From contig JAIXTT010000075.1 of NCBI GenBank assembly GCA_027483795.1, positions 1-64,000 of the forward strand: a stretch of DNA of 64,000 nucleotides. Direction: 5' to 3'. Both the position numbers and the translations under genes were made by a program. The stretch's first letter is position 1. Each line of letters begins with the position of its first letter. The notes under the pieces were generated by a model that was not told the origin of the DNA, did not search any database, and worked only from the letters and a program-made list of their open reading frames with translations. The stretch comes from Hyphomicrobiales bacterium. Lineage in GTDB: Bacteria > Pseudomonadota > Alphaproteobacteria > Rhizobiales > Beijerinckiaceae. Positions 17,821 to 26,321 of the stretch are shown here, one piece after another.

Positions 17821-17926
17821 CGGCGTCATCCCGGCCGGAGCGCAGCGCAGGGCCGGGATCCGCGTCTTTCCTCCGAATGCGGGATGCTTGAAGACGTGGA
17901 TGCCCGCAGGCGCGGGCATGACGGGG
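17821..17926. repeat. REP-like paired palindrome, copy B
   Basis: One GTCATCCCGGCC...GGCCGGGATC unit and one GACGTGGATGCCCGCAGGC-type unit in inverted arrangement, lying between the histidine phosphatase and aroC. Same family as copies A, C and D. Confidence 0.8.
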
Positions 17927-18006
17927 GTGGGCGGCCGAAGGCGGTTCGCGGCGCGGTTTGACCCCCGCCCCGTGCGCTTCTACAAGGGCGCCGATCGGGG
18001 TTCCCC

Positions 18007-19140
18007 ATGTCGCACAATACGTTCGGTCATCTCTTCCGCGTCACGACCTTCGGCGAAAGCCACGGGCCGGCGCTCGGCTGCGTCGTGGACGGCTGCCCGC
18101 CGCTGATCCCGATCACGGCCGAAGAGATCCAGGCCGAACTCGACCGGCGTCGCCCCGGCCAATCGCGCTTCACCACCCAGCGCCGCGAGCCCGACGAAGT
18201 GAAGATCCTTTCGGGCGTCTTCACCGACGAGGCGGGCGTGCAGGTGACGACGGGCACGCCGATCGCGCTGATGATCGAGAACGTCGACCAGCGCTCCAAG
18301 GACTACGGCGAGATCAAGAACAGCTATCGCCCCGGCCATGCCGATTTCACCTATGACGCGAAATACGGCATCCGCGACCATCGCGGCGGCGGGCGCTCCT
18401 CGGCGCGCGAGACGGCGGCGCGGGTCGCCGCGGGCGCGATCGCGCGGAAACTCGTCCCCGGCATGGTCGTGCGCGGCGCGCTGGTGCAAATGGGCCCGCA
18501 CAGGATCGACCGCGCGAATTGGGACTGGAACGAGGTCGGCAACAACCCGTTCTTCTGCCCCGACGCGAAGGCCGCGGCCTTCTATGCGGATTATCTCGAC
18601 GGCATCCGCAAGGCGGGCTCCTCCGTCGGCGCGGTGATCGAAATCGTGGTGGAGAACGTGCCGCCGGGCCTCGGCGCGCCGATCTACGGCAAGCTCGACG
18701 GCGATCTCGCCGCGGCCATGATGAGCATCAATGCGGTGAAGGGCGTCGAGATCGGCGCGGGCTTCGCCGCGGCGGAACTCACGGGCGAAGAGAACGCCGA
18801 CGAGATGCGCTTCGGCAATGACGGCAAGCCGATGTTCCTCTCCAACAATGCGGGCGGCATTCTCGGCGGCATCTCGACGGGGCAGCCGCTGGTGGTGCGC
18901 TTCGCCGTGAAGCCGACCTCCTCGATCCTCACCGAGCGGCGCAGCGTCGACCGTTTCGGTCGCGAGACCGACGTGATGACCAAGGGCCGCCACGATCCCT
19001 GCGTCGGCATCCGCGCGGTGCCCGTGGGCGAGGCCATGGCCGCCTGCGTCGTCGCCGATCATCTTCTTCGTCATCGCGGTCAGGTCGGCGAAAGCCGCCC
19101 CTGGCCCTTCGAGCCGCGCCCGGAGCGGCGGGAGTCCTGA
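18007..19140 (+). CDS. aroC: Chorismate synthase
   Basis: Flavin-dependent enzyme that converts 5-enolpyruvylshikimate 3-phosphate to chorismate, the branch point of aromatic biosynthesis. The 377 residues carry the N-terminal signature [40 protein letters not shown], the [20 protein letters not shown] block and a C-terminal [20 protein letters not shown]. ribB starts 2 bases after the stop, so the two are co-transcribed. Confidence 0.97.
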   Translation: MSHNTFGHLFRVTTFGESHGPALGCVVDGCPPLIPITAEEIQAELDRRRPGQSRFTTQRREPDEVKILSGVFTDEAGVQVTTGTPIALMIENVDQRSKDYGEIKNSYRPGHADFTYDAKYGIRDHRGGGRSSARETAARVAAGAIARKLVPGMVVRGALVQMGPHRIDRANWDWNEVGNNPFFCPDAKAAAFYADYLDGIRKAGSSVGAVIEIVVENVPPGLGAPIYGKLDGDLAAAMMSINAVKGVEIGAGFAAAELTGEENADEMRFGNDGKPMFLSNNAGGILGGISTGQPLVVRFAVKPTSSILTERRSVDRFGRETDVMTKGRHDPCVGIRAVPVGEAMAACVVADHLLRHRGQVGESRPWPFEPRPERRES

Positions 19141-19142
19141 GC

Positions 19143-20222
19143 GTGTCCCATACCGTCACCGAGGCCATCGAGGCGATCGCCCGCGGCGAGATCGTGATCG
19201 TCACCGACGACGACGACCGCGAGAACGAAGGCGATCTCGTCTGCGCGGCGTCGCTCTGCACGCCGGAGATGATGGCCTTCATCATCCGCAACACCTGCGG
19301 CATCGTCTGCGCGCCGGTGACGGCCGACGACGCGCGGCGGCTCAATCTCGCGCCCATGGTCGCGATGAACGACGCCCCGCTCGGCACGGCCTTCACCGTG
19401 ACCGTCGACGTGAAGCACGGGCTGACCACGGGCATTTCGGCGGAGCAGCGCTCCAACACCGTCCGCGCGCTCGCCAACGGCAATATGGGCGCGGCGGATT
19501 TCGTGCGGCCGGGACACGTCTTCCCGCTCGTGGCCAAGGACGGCGGCGTGCTGATGCGCTCGGGCCATACCGAGGCCGCGGTCGATCTCTGCCGGCTCGC
19601 GGGCCTGCCGCCCGTCGGCGTCATCTGCGAACTCGCCAATGACGACGGCACGGTGATGAAGGGCCCCCAGATCGACGCCTTCGCCGACAAGCACGGATTG
19701 AAGCGCATCTCGGTCGCCGACCTGATCTCCTACCGGCAGGCGCGCGAAAAGCTCGTCGAGCGCGTGGCGACCTTCCCGGTCAAGACGGAGATCGGCGAAC
19801 TCACGGGCTATGCCTACGTGACGCGGTTCGACCCGGTGCATCACTTCGCCTTCGTCCACGGCCGCATCGGCGACGGCAAGCGCGTCTATACGCGGCTGCA
19901 CCGCGCCAATGTGCTGACCGACACGCTGGGCGGCGCGAAGGAGATCCATGCGGCGCTGGCGCGCTTCAAGGCCGAGGGCCGGGGCGTTCTGGTCTATCTC
20001 CGCGACGGCACGGCGGGCGTTCCTCTGACCGCCATCGGCGAAGAGGACGACGGCGCGGAAGCGAGGCGGCAGAAGCAGTGGCGCGAGGTCGGGCTCGGCG
20101 CGCAGATCCTGAAGGATCTCGGGGTCGGTTCGATCGTGAACCTGTCCTCGAAGGCGCGGTCCTATGTGGGGCTCGGCGGCTTCGGCATCGAGATCGCGGA
20201 GACGAAGCCCGTCGAAGGGTGA
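19143..20222 (+). CDS. ribB: 3,4-dihydroxy-2-butanone 4-phosphate synthase with degenerate GTP-cyclohydrolase-II-like domain
   Basis: Riboflavin-pathway enzyme producing 3,4-dihydroxy-2-butanone 4-phosphate from ribulose 5-phosphate. The N-terminal domain (about residues 1-205) has TDDDDRENEGDLVCAASLCT, GHVFPLVAKDGGVLMRSGHT and EAAVDLCRLAG. The C-terminal half resembles RibA but the zinc-binding SxxCDCG cysteines are missing (HGRIGDGKRVYTRLHRANVL), so GTP cyclohydrolase II activity is unlikely. The start is a GTG at 19143, two bases after aroC. No FMN riboswitch was seen upstream. Confidence 0.93.
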   Translation: MSHTVTEAIEAIARGEIVIVTDDDDRENEGDLVCAASLCTPEMMAFIIRNTCGIVCAPVTADDARRLNLAPMVAMNDAPLGTAFTVTVDVKHGLTTGISAEQRSNTVRALANGNMGAADFVRPGHVFPLVAKDGGVLMRSGHTEAAVDLCRLAGLPPVGVICELANDDGTVMKGPQIDAFADKHGLKRISVADLISYRQAREKLVERVATFPVKTEIGELTGYAYVTRFDPVHHFAFVHGRIGDGKRVYTRLHRANVLTDTLGGAKEIHAALARFKAEGRGVLVYLRDGTAGVPLTAIGEEDDGAEARRQKQWREVGLGAQILKDLGVGSIVNLSSKARSYVGLGGFGIEIAETKPVEG

Positions 20223-20260
20223 GGGAGCGACGCGGCCGACCACGGCGGTCGCAGCCCCTC

Positions 20261-20387
20261 GGACGTCATCCCGGCCGCGGCGCAGCGGAGGGCCGGGATC
20301 CACGTCTTTTCATGGCGGCGACCCGAAGACGTGGATGCCCGCAGGCGCGGGCATGACGGGGTGGGGTGCGGGCATGACGGGGTGGGG
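20261..20387. repeat. REP-like paired palindrome, copy C
   Basis: Both stem-loop types between the convergent ribB and the histone-deacetylase-like gene. An extra partial GCGGGCATGACGGGGTGGGG unit is duplicated at the right end. Confidence 0.8.
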
Positions 20388-20398
20388 ATTCCCCTTCC

Positions 20399-21334
20399 TC
20401 ACGCTCCCCGCATCAGCGTCATTACATGGGCGGCGACGGAGCGGGAGAGGCCTTCGAGGTCGTAGCCGCCTTCCATCAGCGAGACGATGCGGCCTCGGGC
20501 CGACCTGTCGGCGAGGTCCATCAGCTTCGCGGTCGCCCAGCCGAAATCGGCCTCGGTGAGATTGAGATTGGCCAACGGGTCGCGCAGATGCGCGTCGAAG
20601 CCCGCCGAGATGATGATGAGGTCGGGCCGGAAGGCGGCGAGGCGCGGCAGTACCGCGATCTCGAAGGCCTCGCGGAATTCCGCGCCGCCGTCGCCCGCAT
20701 GCAGCGGCACGTTGACGATCGTGTCGTGCTCGCCGCGCTCGTCCGCCGCGCCCGTGCCGGGATAGAGCGGCATCTCGTGCGTCGAGCAGTACATCACGCT
20801 CTTGTCGGCCCAGAAGACGTCCTGCGTGCCGTTGCCGTGATGCACGTCCCAGTCGACGATCGCGACGCGCTCGGCCCCGTGCACGGCCTGCGCACGGCGC
20901 GCGGCGATCGCGGCGTTGTTGAAGAAGCAGAAGCCCATGGCCGTCGCGCGTTCGGCGTGATGGCCGGGCGGACGAGCGGCGACGAAGGCGTTGGGCGCCT
21001 TGCCGGTCATCACCTCGTCGACGGCGAGGGTCGCCGCGCCCGCGCCGCGCAGGAGGGCCTCCCAGGTGCCGGCGGACATGGTCGTGTCCGCGTCGAGCCG
21101 GACCATGCCGTCGGTCGGGGCGACCTCTTCCAGCGCGCGGACATAGTCTTCGGGATGGACGCGCAGCACGTCCTCCATCGCGACTTCGGGCGCGAGTTCG
21201 CGCGCGAGCGGGGCGAAGCGCTCATGCTCGAGGATGCGCTCGACGACGCGCATGCGGTCGGGCCGCTCGGGGTGACCGGGCGGCGTCAGATGGTTCACGA
21301 AACAGGGATGCGAGACGATCAGCGTGCTGCTCAA
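20399..21334 (-). CDS. Histone deacetylase superfamily protein (acetylpolyamine amidohydrolase-like)
   Basis: Zinc-dependent deacetylase of 311 residues. Motifs visible are HPERPDRMRVVERIL, the catalytic dyad region ARPPGHHAERATAMGFCFFN, the metal ligands VDWDVHHGNGTQDVFW and ISAGFDAHLRDPLA, and a closing MEGGYDLEGLSRSV. Bacterial members deacetylate polyamines, acetoin or other small amides. It converges on ribB across a REP element. In many Rhizobiales this gene neighbours xseB and dxs, but here they are 17 kb apart. Confidence 0.9.
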   Translation of the reverse strand: MSSTLIVSHPCFVNHLTPPGHPERPDRMRVVERILEHERFAPLARELAPEVAMEDVLRVHPEDYVRALEEVAPTDGMVRLDADTTMSAGTWEALLRGAGAATLAVDEVMTGKAPNAFVAARPPGHHAERATAMGFCFFNNAAIAARRAQAVHGAERVAIVDWDVHHGNGTQDVFWADKSVMYCSTHEMPLYPGTGAADERGEHDTIVNVPLHAGDGGAEFREAFEIAVLPRLAAFRPDLIIISAGFDAHLRDPLANLNLTEADFGWATAKLMDLADRSARGRIVSLMEGGYDLEGLSRSVAAHVMTLMRGA

Positions 21335-21444
21335 CGGACTGCCTCCCGGAACGCGCCGCGCGTTCCCGCGATCACCCTTTCAGTATCGGGCGGATGCCCG
21401 AGTCGGTCCATCGCCCGGAAGGAGGAGCCGCGCCTTGCGCGGGA

Positions 21445-22338
21445 TCAAGCGCCGGGGCCGAGGCCCAGATCCACGACGACGATCTCCGGCAGGATGCCGA
21501 AACGGATCGGCCAGCCGGAGACGCCCAAGCCGCCCGACACGACGAGATGCCGCTCGTCCTCGACGACATGGCCCCATGCGTAACGCTCGCCGTAGCGCGA
21601 GGGCACCACATGGGCGCGGTCGAGAATGCGGACCTGCCCGCCATGCGTATGGCCCGCCAGCGTCAGGGCGACGCGATGCGGGACGGAGGGGAAGATGTCG
21701 GGCTCGTGCGCGAGCAGGATCGACGGCGCGTCGCCGAGACGCGAGAGCGCACCGGGGAGATCGTCGTCCCCGACCCAGCGGCGGTCGACCTTGCGCGCCC
21801 GCTGCGAGGCGAGGCCGATGAGGTCGAAGGCGCCGCCCGTCGCATCGAGCCGCACCACGTCGTTCGTCATCACATGGATGCCGACGGCTTCGAGCGCGGC
21901 GCGGACGCTGCGTCCGCCGTCGGGCGCGCGGCCGGGGCCGGGCTTCTGGTTGTGGTCGTGATTGCCGAGCACGGCGCGGACGCCCAAGGGGGCGGACAGC
22001 CGCCCGAGGACGGCGGCCCATTCCTCCGCATGGAACCGGCGGAAGGGGAGTTTCAGGGAGCTGACATAGTCGCCGCCGAGCAGGACGAGGTCGGGCGCGA
22101 GCGAACGCGCCGTCTCGACGATCTCCGCGATGCGTTCGAGCGACATCAGCGGGACGCCGGCGTGAATGTCGGTGACGAGGACGATCCGGAGGCGGAAGCC
22201 CTCCGGCCATGCGGCCGGCCGGGGGGCGTAGCGCCGCACGTTCAGACGCCCGCGCGGCAGCTTCAGGGTTTCGGTCGTCCCGCGATCCGTGCGATGCCCG
22301 AGGCCGAGCGGAGACGGCGTTCCGCGCCGATCGAGCAT
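21445..22338 (-). CDS. Metallophosphoesterase (YkuE-like)
   Basis: Binuclear metallophosphatase of 297 residues. All calcineurin-fold motifs are present: VTDIHAGVPLMSLERI (DxH), LLGGDYVSS (GDxx), VLGNHDHNQ (GNHD) and LAGHTHGGQVRI (GHTH). The N-terminal region (RGRLNVRRYAPRPAAWPEGF) lacks a clear signal peptide. A 61-residue gene precedes it with a 9-base gap, so they are probably co-transcribed. YkuE-like proteins act on nucleotides or lipid-linked substrates; the substrate here is unknown. Confidence 0.9.
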   Translation of the reverse strand: MLDRRGTPSPLGLGHRTDRGTTETLKLPRGRLNVRRYAPRPAAWPEGFRLRIVLVTDIHAGVPLMSLERIAEIVETARSLAPDLVLLGGDYVSSLKLPFRRFHAEEWAAVLGRLSAPLGVRAVLGNHDHNQKPGPGRAPDGGRSVRAALEAVGIHVMTNDVVRLDATGGAFDLIGLASQRARKVDRRWVGDDDLPGALSRLGDAPSILLAHEPDIFPSVPHRVALTLAGHTHGGQVRILDRAHVVPSRYGERYAWGHVVEDERHLVVSGGLGVSGWPIRFGILPEIVVVDLGLGPGA

Positions 22339-22347
22339 CGTGTCTCC

Positions 22348-22533
22348 TCAGTCCCGATCGCGCAGGACCGGCGGGAGTTCCCGGCGGGCTTCGCCGCGCG
22401 GCGCGCGACGCTTCATCATTTCCAGCGCGGCGGCGACGGCGGGGATGCCGATCTCGCCGAAGCGGCGATGCATTTCGTCCGGCCGACCTTGCGACGTCCG
22501 ATCCGTCCGTGCGCGGGTCCGAGCGGTAGCCAT
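22348..22533 (-). CDS. Small conserved hypothetical protein
   Basis: A 61-residue protein from the ATG at 22533, which has AGGACA upstream. The sequence MATARTRARTDRTSQGRPDE is followed by MHRRFGEIGIPAVAAALEMM and a basic tail. The FGEIGIPAVAAAL block looks conserved and coding, and the stop lies 9 bases before the metallophosphoesterase start. I do not recognise a function. Longer open frames through this stretch have no supporting ribosome site. Confidence 0.55.
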   Translation of the reverse strand: MATARTRARTDRTSQGRPDEMHRRFGEIGIPAVAAALEMMKRRAPRGEARRELPPVLRDRD

Positions 22534-22693
22534 GATGTCCTGTCCCTTTCGTGAGCTTCGATGTCGCCATGGTCGCGCGCCACTGCGGCGCGCTCGCGGA
22601 GACTTCGTGGCGGCGCGGTGGCCAAGGGCCGCATCACGCTGCGACATAAGGTAACCACCGCCTCGCTTAACGGCGGATGAACGGGGGACGGCG

Positions 22694-24058
22694 TCAGGCG
22701 GCCCGGATCTCGGCCTCGAGCCGGGTGAAGGCCCTTTCCAGCTTGTCGAAGAGTTCGTCGATCTCGGCCTCGGTGATGATGAAGGGCGGGCAGACGGCGA
22801 TCGTGTCGCCGAGATTGCGGACGATGAGCCCCTCCTGCTGGGCAAGGGCCACGGCCTTGGCGCCGATGCCGCGCTTGCCGTCGAAGGCGCGTTTGGACGC
22901 CTTGTCCTCGACGAGCTCGATGCCGGCGACGAGCCCCTTGCCGCGGACCTCGCCGACGAGGGGCCGGTCGCGCAGCGCGTCGAGGCGCTTCCGGAAGAGC
23001 GGGATGAGGCGGTTGATGCGGCCGAGAATGTCGTCGCGCTCGTAGATTTCGAGCGTCTTCATCGCCACCGCCGCGCCGACGGGGTGGCCGGAATAGGTGA
23101 AGCCGTGGCCGAAGGTGCCGATCTTGCGGCTCTCGTCGAGCATGGCCTCGTAGATCTTCCCCGGGACCAGCACGGCGGAGAGCGGGAAATAGGCCGACGT
23201 GATCGCCTTGGCGAGCGACATCGTGTCGGGCGTCATGCCCATGGCTTCCGAGCCGAACATGGTACCGAGCCGGCCGAAGCCGCAGATCACCTCGTCGGCG
23301 ATGAAGAGCACGTCGTATTTCGCGAGAACCTTCTGGATCTTCGCGTAATAGGTCGCGGGCGGGACGATGACGCCGCCCGCGCCGGAGACCGGTTCGGCGA
23401 TGAAGGCGGCGACGGTCTCGGGGCCCTCGCGCAGGATCAGCTCTTCGAGTTCGTCGGCGCAGCGGGTCGCGAAGTCCTCCTCCGTCTCGCCGTCCTTCCC
23501 GAAGCGGTAGTGATGCGGGCAGGACGTGTGCAGGACGTTCCGGATCGGCAGGTCGAAATCGATGTGGTTGTTGGGCAGGCCCGTGAGCGAGGCCGTGGCG
23601 ACGGTGACGCCGTGATAGCCCTTGAGCCGGGCGATGATCTTCTTCTTCTCCGGCCGGCCGATCGCGTTGTTGTAGTACCAGACGAGCTTGATCTGGGTGT
23701 CGTTGGCGTCCGAGCCCGACGCGCCGAAGAACACCTTGGAGACGGGCATGGGCGCCATCTCCTTGAGCTTCTCGGCGAGTTCGATGCCCGGATCATGGCT
23801 CTTGCCGCCGAACATATGCGTGAAGGGCAGCTTCATCATCTGCTCGCGCGCGGCTTCGACGAGTTCCTCGTTGCCGTAGCCGAGCGAGGTGCACCAAAGC
23901 CCCGCCATGCCTTCGAGATAGGGCTTCCCCTCCACGTCGTAGAGATGGACCCCCTTGCCGCGTTCGAGGATCAAAGGCCCGGTCTCGCGGAAGGTCGCGA
24001 GGTTCGTGTAGGGGTGGATGAGGGTCTCGACGTCGCGCGCCTGAAGATTGCTGAGCAT
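22694..24058 (-). CDS. Class III (PLP-dependent) aminotransferase
   Basis: Omega-aminotransferase of 454 residues. Landmarks are MLSNLQARDVETLIHPYTNL, GMAGLWCTSLGYGNEELVEA, the cofactor-phosphate region FFGASGSDANDTQIKLVWYY, GYHGVTVATASLTGLP, the PLP Asp in VLFIADEVICGFGRLGTMFG and the Schiff-base Lys in SLAKAITSAYFPLSAVLV. The family covers putrescine-, beta-alanine- and taurine-pyruvate aminotransferases; the substrate is not clear. The ATG at 24058 is chosen because the longer frame adds residues without similarity. It is divergent from an amidase with only about 62 bases between them, suggesting joint regulation. Confidence 0.9.
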   Translation of the reverse strand: MLSNLQARDVETLIHPYTNLATFRETGPLILERGKGVHLYDVEGKPYLEGMAGLWCTSLGYGNEELVEAAREQMMKLPFTHMFGGKSHDPGIELAEKLKEMAPMPVSKVFFGASGSDANDTQIKLVWYYNNAIGRPEKKKIIARLKGYHGVTVATASLTGLPNNHIDFDLPIRNVLHTSCPHHYRFGKDGETEEDFATRCADELEELILREGPETVAAFIAEPVSGAGGVIVPPATYYAKIQKVLAKYDVLFIADEVICGFGRLGTMFGSEAMGMTPDTMSLAKAITSAYFPLSAVLVPGKIYEAMLDESRKIGTFGHGFTYSGHPVGAAVAMKTLEIYERDDILGRINRLIPLFRKRLDALRDRPLVGEVRGKGLVAGIELVEDKASKRAFDGKRGIGAKAVALAQQEGLIVRNLGDTIAVCPPFIITEAEIDELFDKLERAFTRLEAEIRAA

Positions 24059-24120
24059 GGCCGTGTGTGCTGTGCTGACGGGAAACCGCATCGTGGCAGA
24101 AGCCGATGCGGGGTTGAAGT

Positions 24121-25563
24121 ATGCAAGGACACGCATCCGCCATGGCCTCCGATCAGAGCCTCGTCCGTCTTTCCGCCTGCGAAGTCGTCGATCTTCTCGC
24201 CATCGGGGCGGTCACGCCGCTCGATCTTCTCGATACTTTGCAGGACCGCATCGCGAAGGTGGACGGGACGGTGAACGCGCTGCCCACGCTCTGCTTCGAC
24301 CGCGCCCGGGACCGGGCGAGGGAGATCATGGCGAGGCCCTTCGCCGAACGCGGGCGTCTCGGCGGCCTGCCGATCCCGATCAAGGATCTCGTCGAGGTCG
24401 AGGGCGTGCGCACGACCTGGGGCTCGCCGATCTACAAGGATTTCGTGCCGACCGTCTCCGACCCCGTGGTGGAGACGTTGGAGGCGCAGGGCGGCATCGT
24501 CTATGCGAAATCGAACACGCCGGAATTCGGCGCGGGCGCGAACACGTTCAACGAGGTGTTCGGCATCACGCGCAATCCGTGGAACACGACGCTGTCGGCG
24601 GCGGGCTCCTCGGGCGGGGCGGCGGTCGCGCTGGCGACGGGCATGGCCTGGGTCGCGCACGGCTCGGACATGGGCGGATCGCTGCGCAACCCGGCGAGCT
24701 TCAACGGCGTCGTCGGGATGCGGCCGAGTCCCGGCCGCGTCGCGACCGATCCCGGCAACAAGGTCGACCGGCTGCTGCAGGTGGAAGGACCCATGGCGCG
24801 CAGCGTCGACGACGTCGCGCTTCTGTTCGACGCCATGCTGGGCGAAAGCCCCGCCGACCCGATCTCCCTGCCGCGCGCGGCGGGCGAGGGATTCCTCGCG
24901 GCGGCACGCTCGGGCCGCAAGCCGCGCCGAGTGGCCTTCTCCCGCGATCTCGGGATCACGCCGGTCGATCCGGAGGTCGCCGACATCTGCGCGGCGGCGG
25001 CGAAGCGCTTCGCCGGGGCCGGGGTCATCGTAGAGGAGGCGCATCCGGACCTCTCCGAAGCGCATGAATGCTTCGCGACGCTGCGGGCGATGAGCTTCGC
25101 CTGCGCGCATGCGGAAAAGCTGAAGACCCATCGCGACCTGTTGAAGCCGGACGTGGTGTGGAACGTCGAGAAGGGTCTCGCGCTCACGATGCCGGACATC
25201 GTGAAGGCGGAGGCGCAGCGCGCGGCGATGATCCGGCGCGCCAATGCCTTCTTCGACGATTACGACCTGCTGCTGTGCCCGGCGACGATCGTGGCGGCCT
25301 TCCCGGCGGATCAGCGCTATCTGACCGAATGCGACGGCCACGTCTTCGCGAATTACGTGGAATGGCTCGGCATCGTCTATGCGATCACGCTGACGACCGC
25401 GCCCGCGCTGTCGCTGCCCTGCGGCTTCACCAAGGACGGGCGTCCGGTCGGCCTGCAGATCGTGGCGCGCCCGCGCGGCGAGGCGAAGCTGCTCGCCGGG
25501 GCGAAGCTGATGGAAGACCTGCTCGGCCTGAAGGGAACCACGCCGATCGACCCGAAAAACTGA
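24121..25563 (+). CDS. Amidase (amidase-signature family)
   Basis: Ser-Ser-Lys hydrolase of 480 residues (473 from an alternative ATG at 24142). The catalytic lysine lies in LPIPIKDLVEVEGVRTTWGS; the cis-Ser and nucleophile Ser are in LSAAGSSGGAAVALATGMAW and HGSDMGGSLRNPASFNGVVG. These are the complete amidase-signature residues. The substrate class is open (aliphatic or aromatic amides, or nitrile-derived amides). Divergent pairing with the aminotransferase hints at a shared nitrogen-compound catabolic step. Confidence 0.9.
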   Translation: MQGHASAMASDQSLVRLSACEVVDLLAIGAVTPLDLLDTLQDRIAKVDGTVNALPTLCFDRARDRAREIMARPFAERGRLGGLPIPIKDLVEVEGVRTTWGSPIYKDFVPTVSDPVVETLEAQGGIVYAKSNTPEFGAGANTFNEVFGITRNPWNTTLSAAGSSGGAAVALATGMAWVAHGSDMGGSLRNPASFNGVVGMRPSPGRVATDPGNKVDRLLQVEGPMARSVDDVALLFDAMLGESPADPISLPRAAGEGFLAAARSGRKPRRVAFSRDLGITPVDPEVADICAAAAKRFAGAGVIVEEAHPDLSEAHECFATLRAMSFACAHAEKLKTHRDLLKPDVVWNVEKGLALTMPDIVKAEAQRAAMIRRANAFFDDYDLLLCPATIVAAFPADQRYLTECDGHVFANYVEWLGIVYAITLTTAPALSLPCGFTKDGRPVGLQIVARPRGEAKLLAGAKLMEDLLGLKGTTPIDPKN

Positions 25564-25571
25564 GGCGGGCG

Positions 25572-25776
25572 GCAAGACGTGGATGCCCGCATGCGCGGGC
25601 ATGACGGGGTGTGGCGGGCATGACGGGGGTCCCTATCGGCGTCATCCCGGCCGGAGCGCAGCGCAGGGCCGGGATCCACGTCTTTCTTGCTGCGTCGAAG
25701 GGAAGACGCGGATGCCCGCATGCGCGGGCATGACGGGGGGTGGCGGGCATGACGGGGTGCCGCGGGCATGACGGGG
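25572..25776. repeat. REP-like paired palindromes, copy D, with degenerate short repeats
   Basis: The longest copy. GACGTGGATGCCCGCATGCG-type stem-loops flank one GTCATCCCGGCC...GGCCGGGATC unit, with several extra partial GCGGGCATGACGGGG units. With the next palindrome it fills the roughly 370 bases between the amidase and the downstream small gene; I see no gene in that stretch. Confidence 0.8.
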
Positions 25777-25781
25777 GGCTT

Positions 25782-25888
25782 CCCCGTCATTGCGAGGAGC
25801 CCAGCGACGCGGCAATCCATGTCGGGCGTGGGGCGCGAACTCCGAGCCATCAGCTGGATTGCTTCGCCTTCGCTCGCAATGACGGGGG
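25782..25888. repeat. Second-family palindromic repeat (CGTCATTGCGAGGAGC type)
   Basis: A long imperfect inverted repeat. CCCCGTCATTGCGAGGAGCC and GCGGCAATCCA on the left are mirrored by TGGATTGCTTCGCC and CGCTCGCAATGACGGGG on the right. It is distinct from the REP family beside it. Similar hairpins, with CGTCATTGCGAG and GCAATCCA arms, are widespread in alphaproteobacterial intergenic regions. Confidence 0.7.
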
Positions 25889-25935
25889 GTGCGGCGGGGG
25901 CGGCTCTTCGGCCTGCGGCCCGAGCCTTCCGCCTC

Positions 25936-26157
25936 TCAGATCGCCGGGGCGTCGTCGTCCGGGGCGGATGCGAGCCCCGGCTCGATGACGTCGGCGCGGG
26001 CGCGCGGCGCCTCCTCGGCCTCGTGCGACGGGACCCGGTCGGCCTCCGGAATCGCGGGGGGCGTCCGGTCGGGTCCGGGATCGGGAACGTCCTCCCGCTC
26101 GGGAGCGGACGGATCGGGCGCGTAGAGGGGGCTGTTCGGGGGAATGTTAATGGACAT
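25936..26157 (-). CDS. Small Pro/Asp-rich stress-regulated protein of unknown function
   Basis: A 73-residue protein from the ATG at 26157, preceded by GGAGG. The sequence begins MSINIPPNSPLYAPDPSAPE and is rich in Pro, Asp, Glu and Ala, so it is probably disordered. No family is recognised. A sigma-EcfG-type promoter lies at 26180-26204 on the same strand, pointing to general-stress control and supporting the ORF as real. It is divergent from the DUF892 gene, which has its own such promoter. Confidence 0.6.
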   Translation of the reverse strand: MSINIPPNSPLYAPDPSAPEREDVPDPGPDRTPPAIPEADRVPSHEAEEAPRARADVIEPGLASAPDDDAPAI

Positions 26158-26179
26158 GGCGTCCTCCTCGTCGGACGCC

Positions 26180-26204
26180 AACGCCGGGACGGTGCGGTCG
26201 TTCC
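26180..26204 (-). promoter_or_regulatory. Sigma-EcfG promoter, minus strand
   Basis: Minus strand GGAAC (26200-26204) - 16 bases - CGTT (26180-26183), an exact match to the alphaproteobacterial EcfG consensus. The predicted start near 26173 gives a short leader with GGAGG for the gene at 26157. Confidence 0.75.
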
Positions 26205-26261
26205 TGCGACGGCCCCGCGCAAGCGATCGGGCAAAGGCCCCGAGGCGGCCGGTCTCTGCGA

Positions 26262-26286
26262 GGAACCCTTCCGGGGTCGCGGCGTT
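26262..26286 (+). promoter_or_regulatory. Sigma-EcfG promoter of the DUF892 gene
   Basis: GGAAC (26262-26266) - 16 bases - CGTT (26283-26286), about 35 bases upstream of the start codon at 26322. Divergent partner of the promoter at 26180-26204. Confidence 0.78.
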
Positions 26287-26321
26287 GCCGCCTCATCCTT
26301 TCCGCGGAAACGAAACGAGGC

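Noticed and set aside
25572-25888. Possible CRISPR array from the repeated GCGGGCATGACGGGG units
   Set aside because: Units are irregularly spaced, inverted as well as direct, palindromic and without unique spacers; they are REP-like elements.
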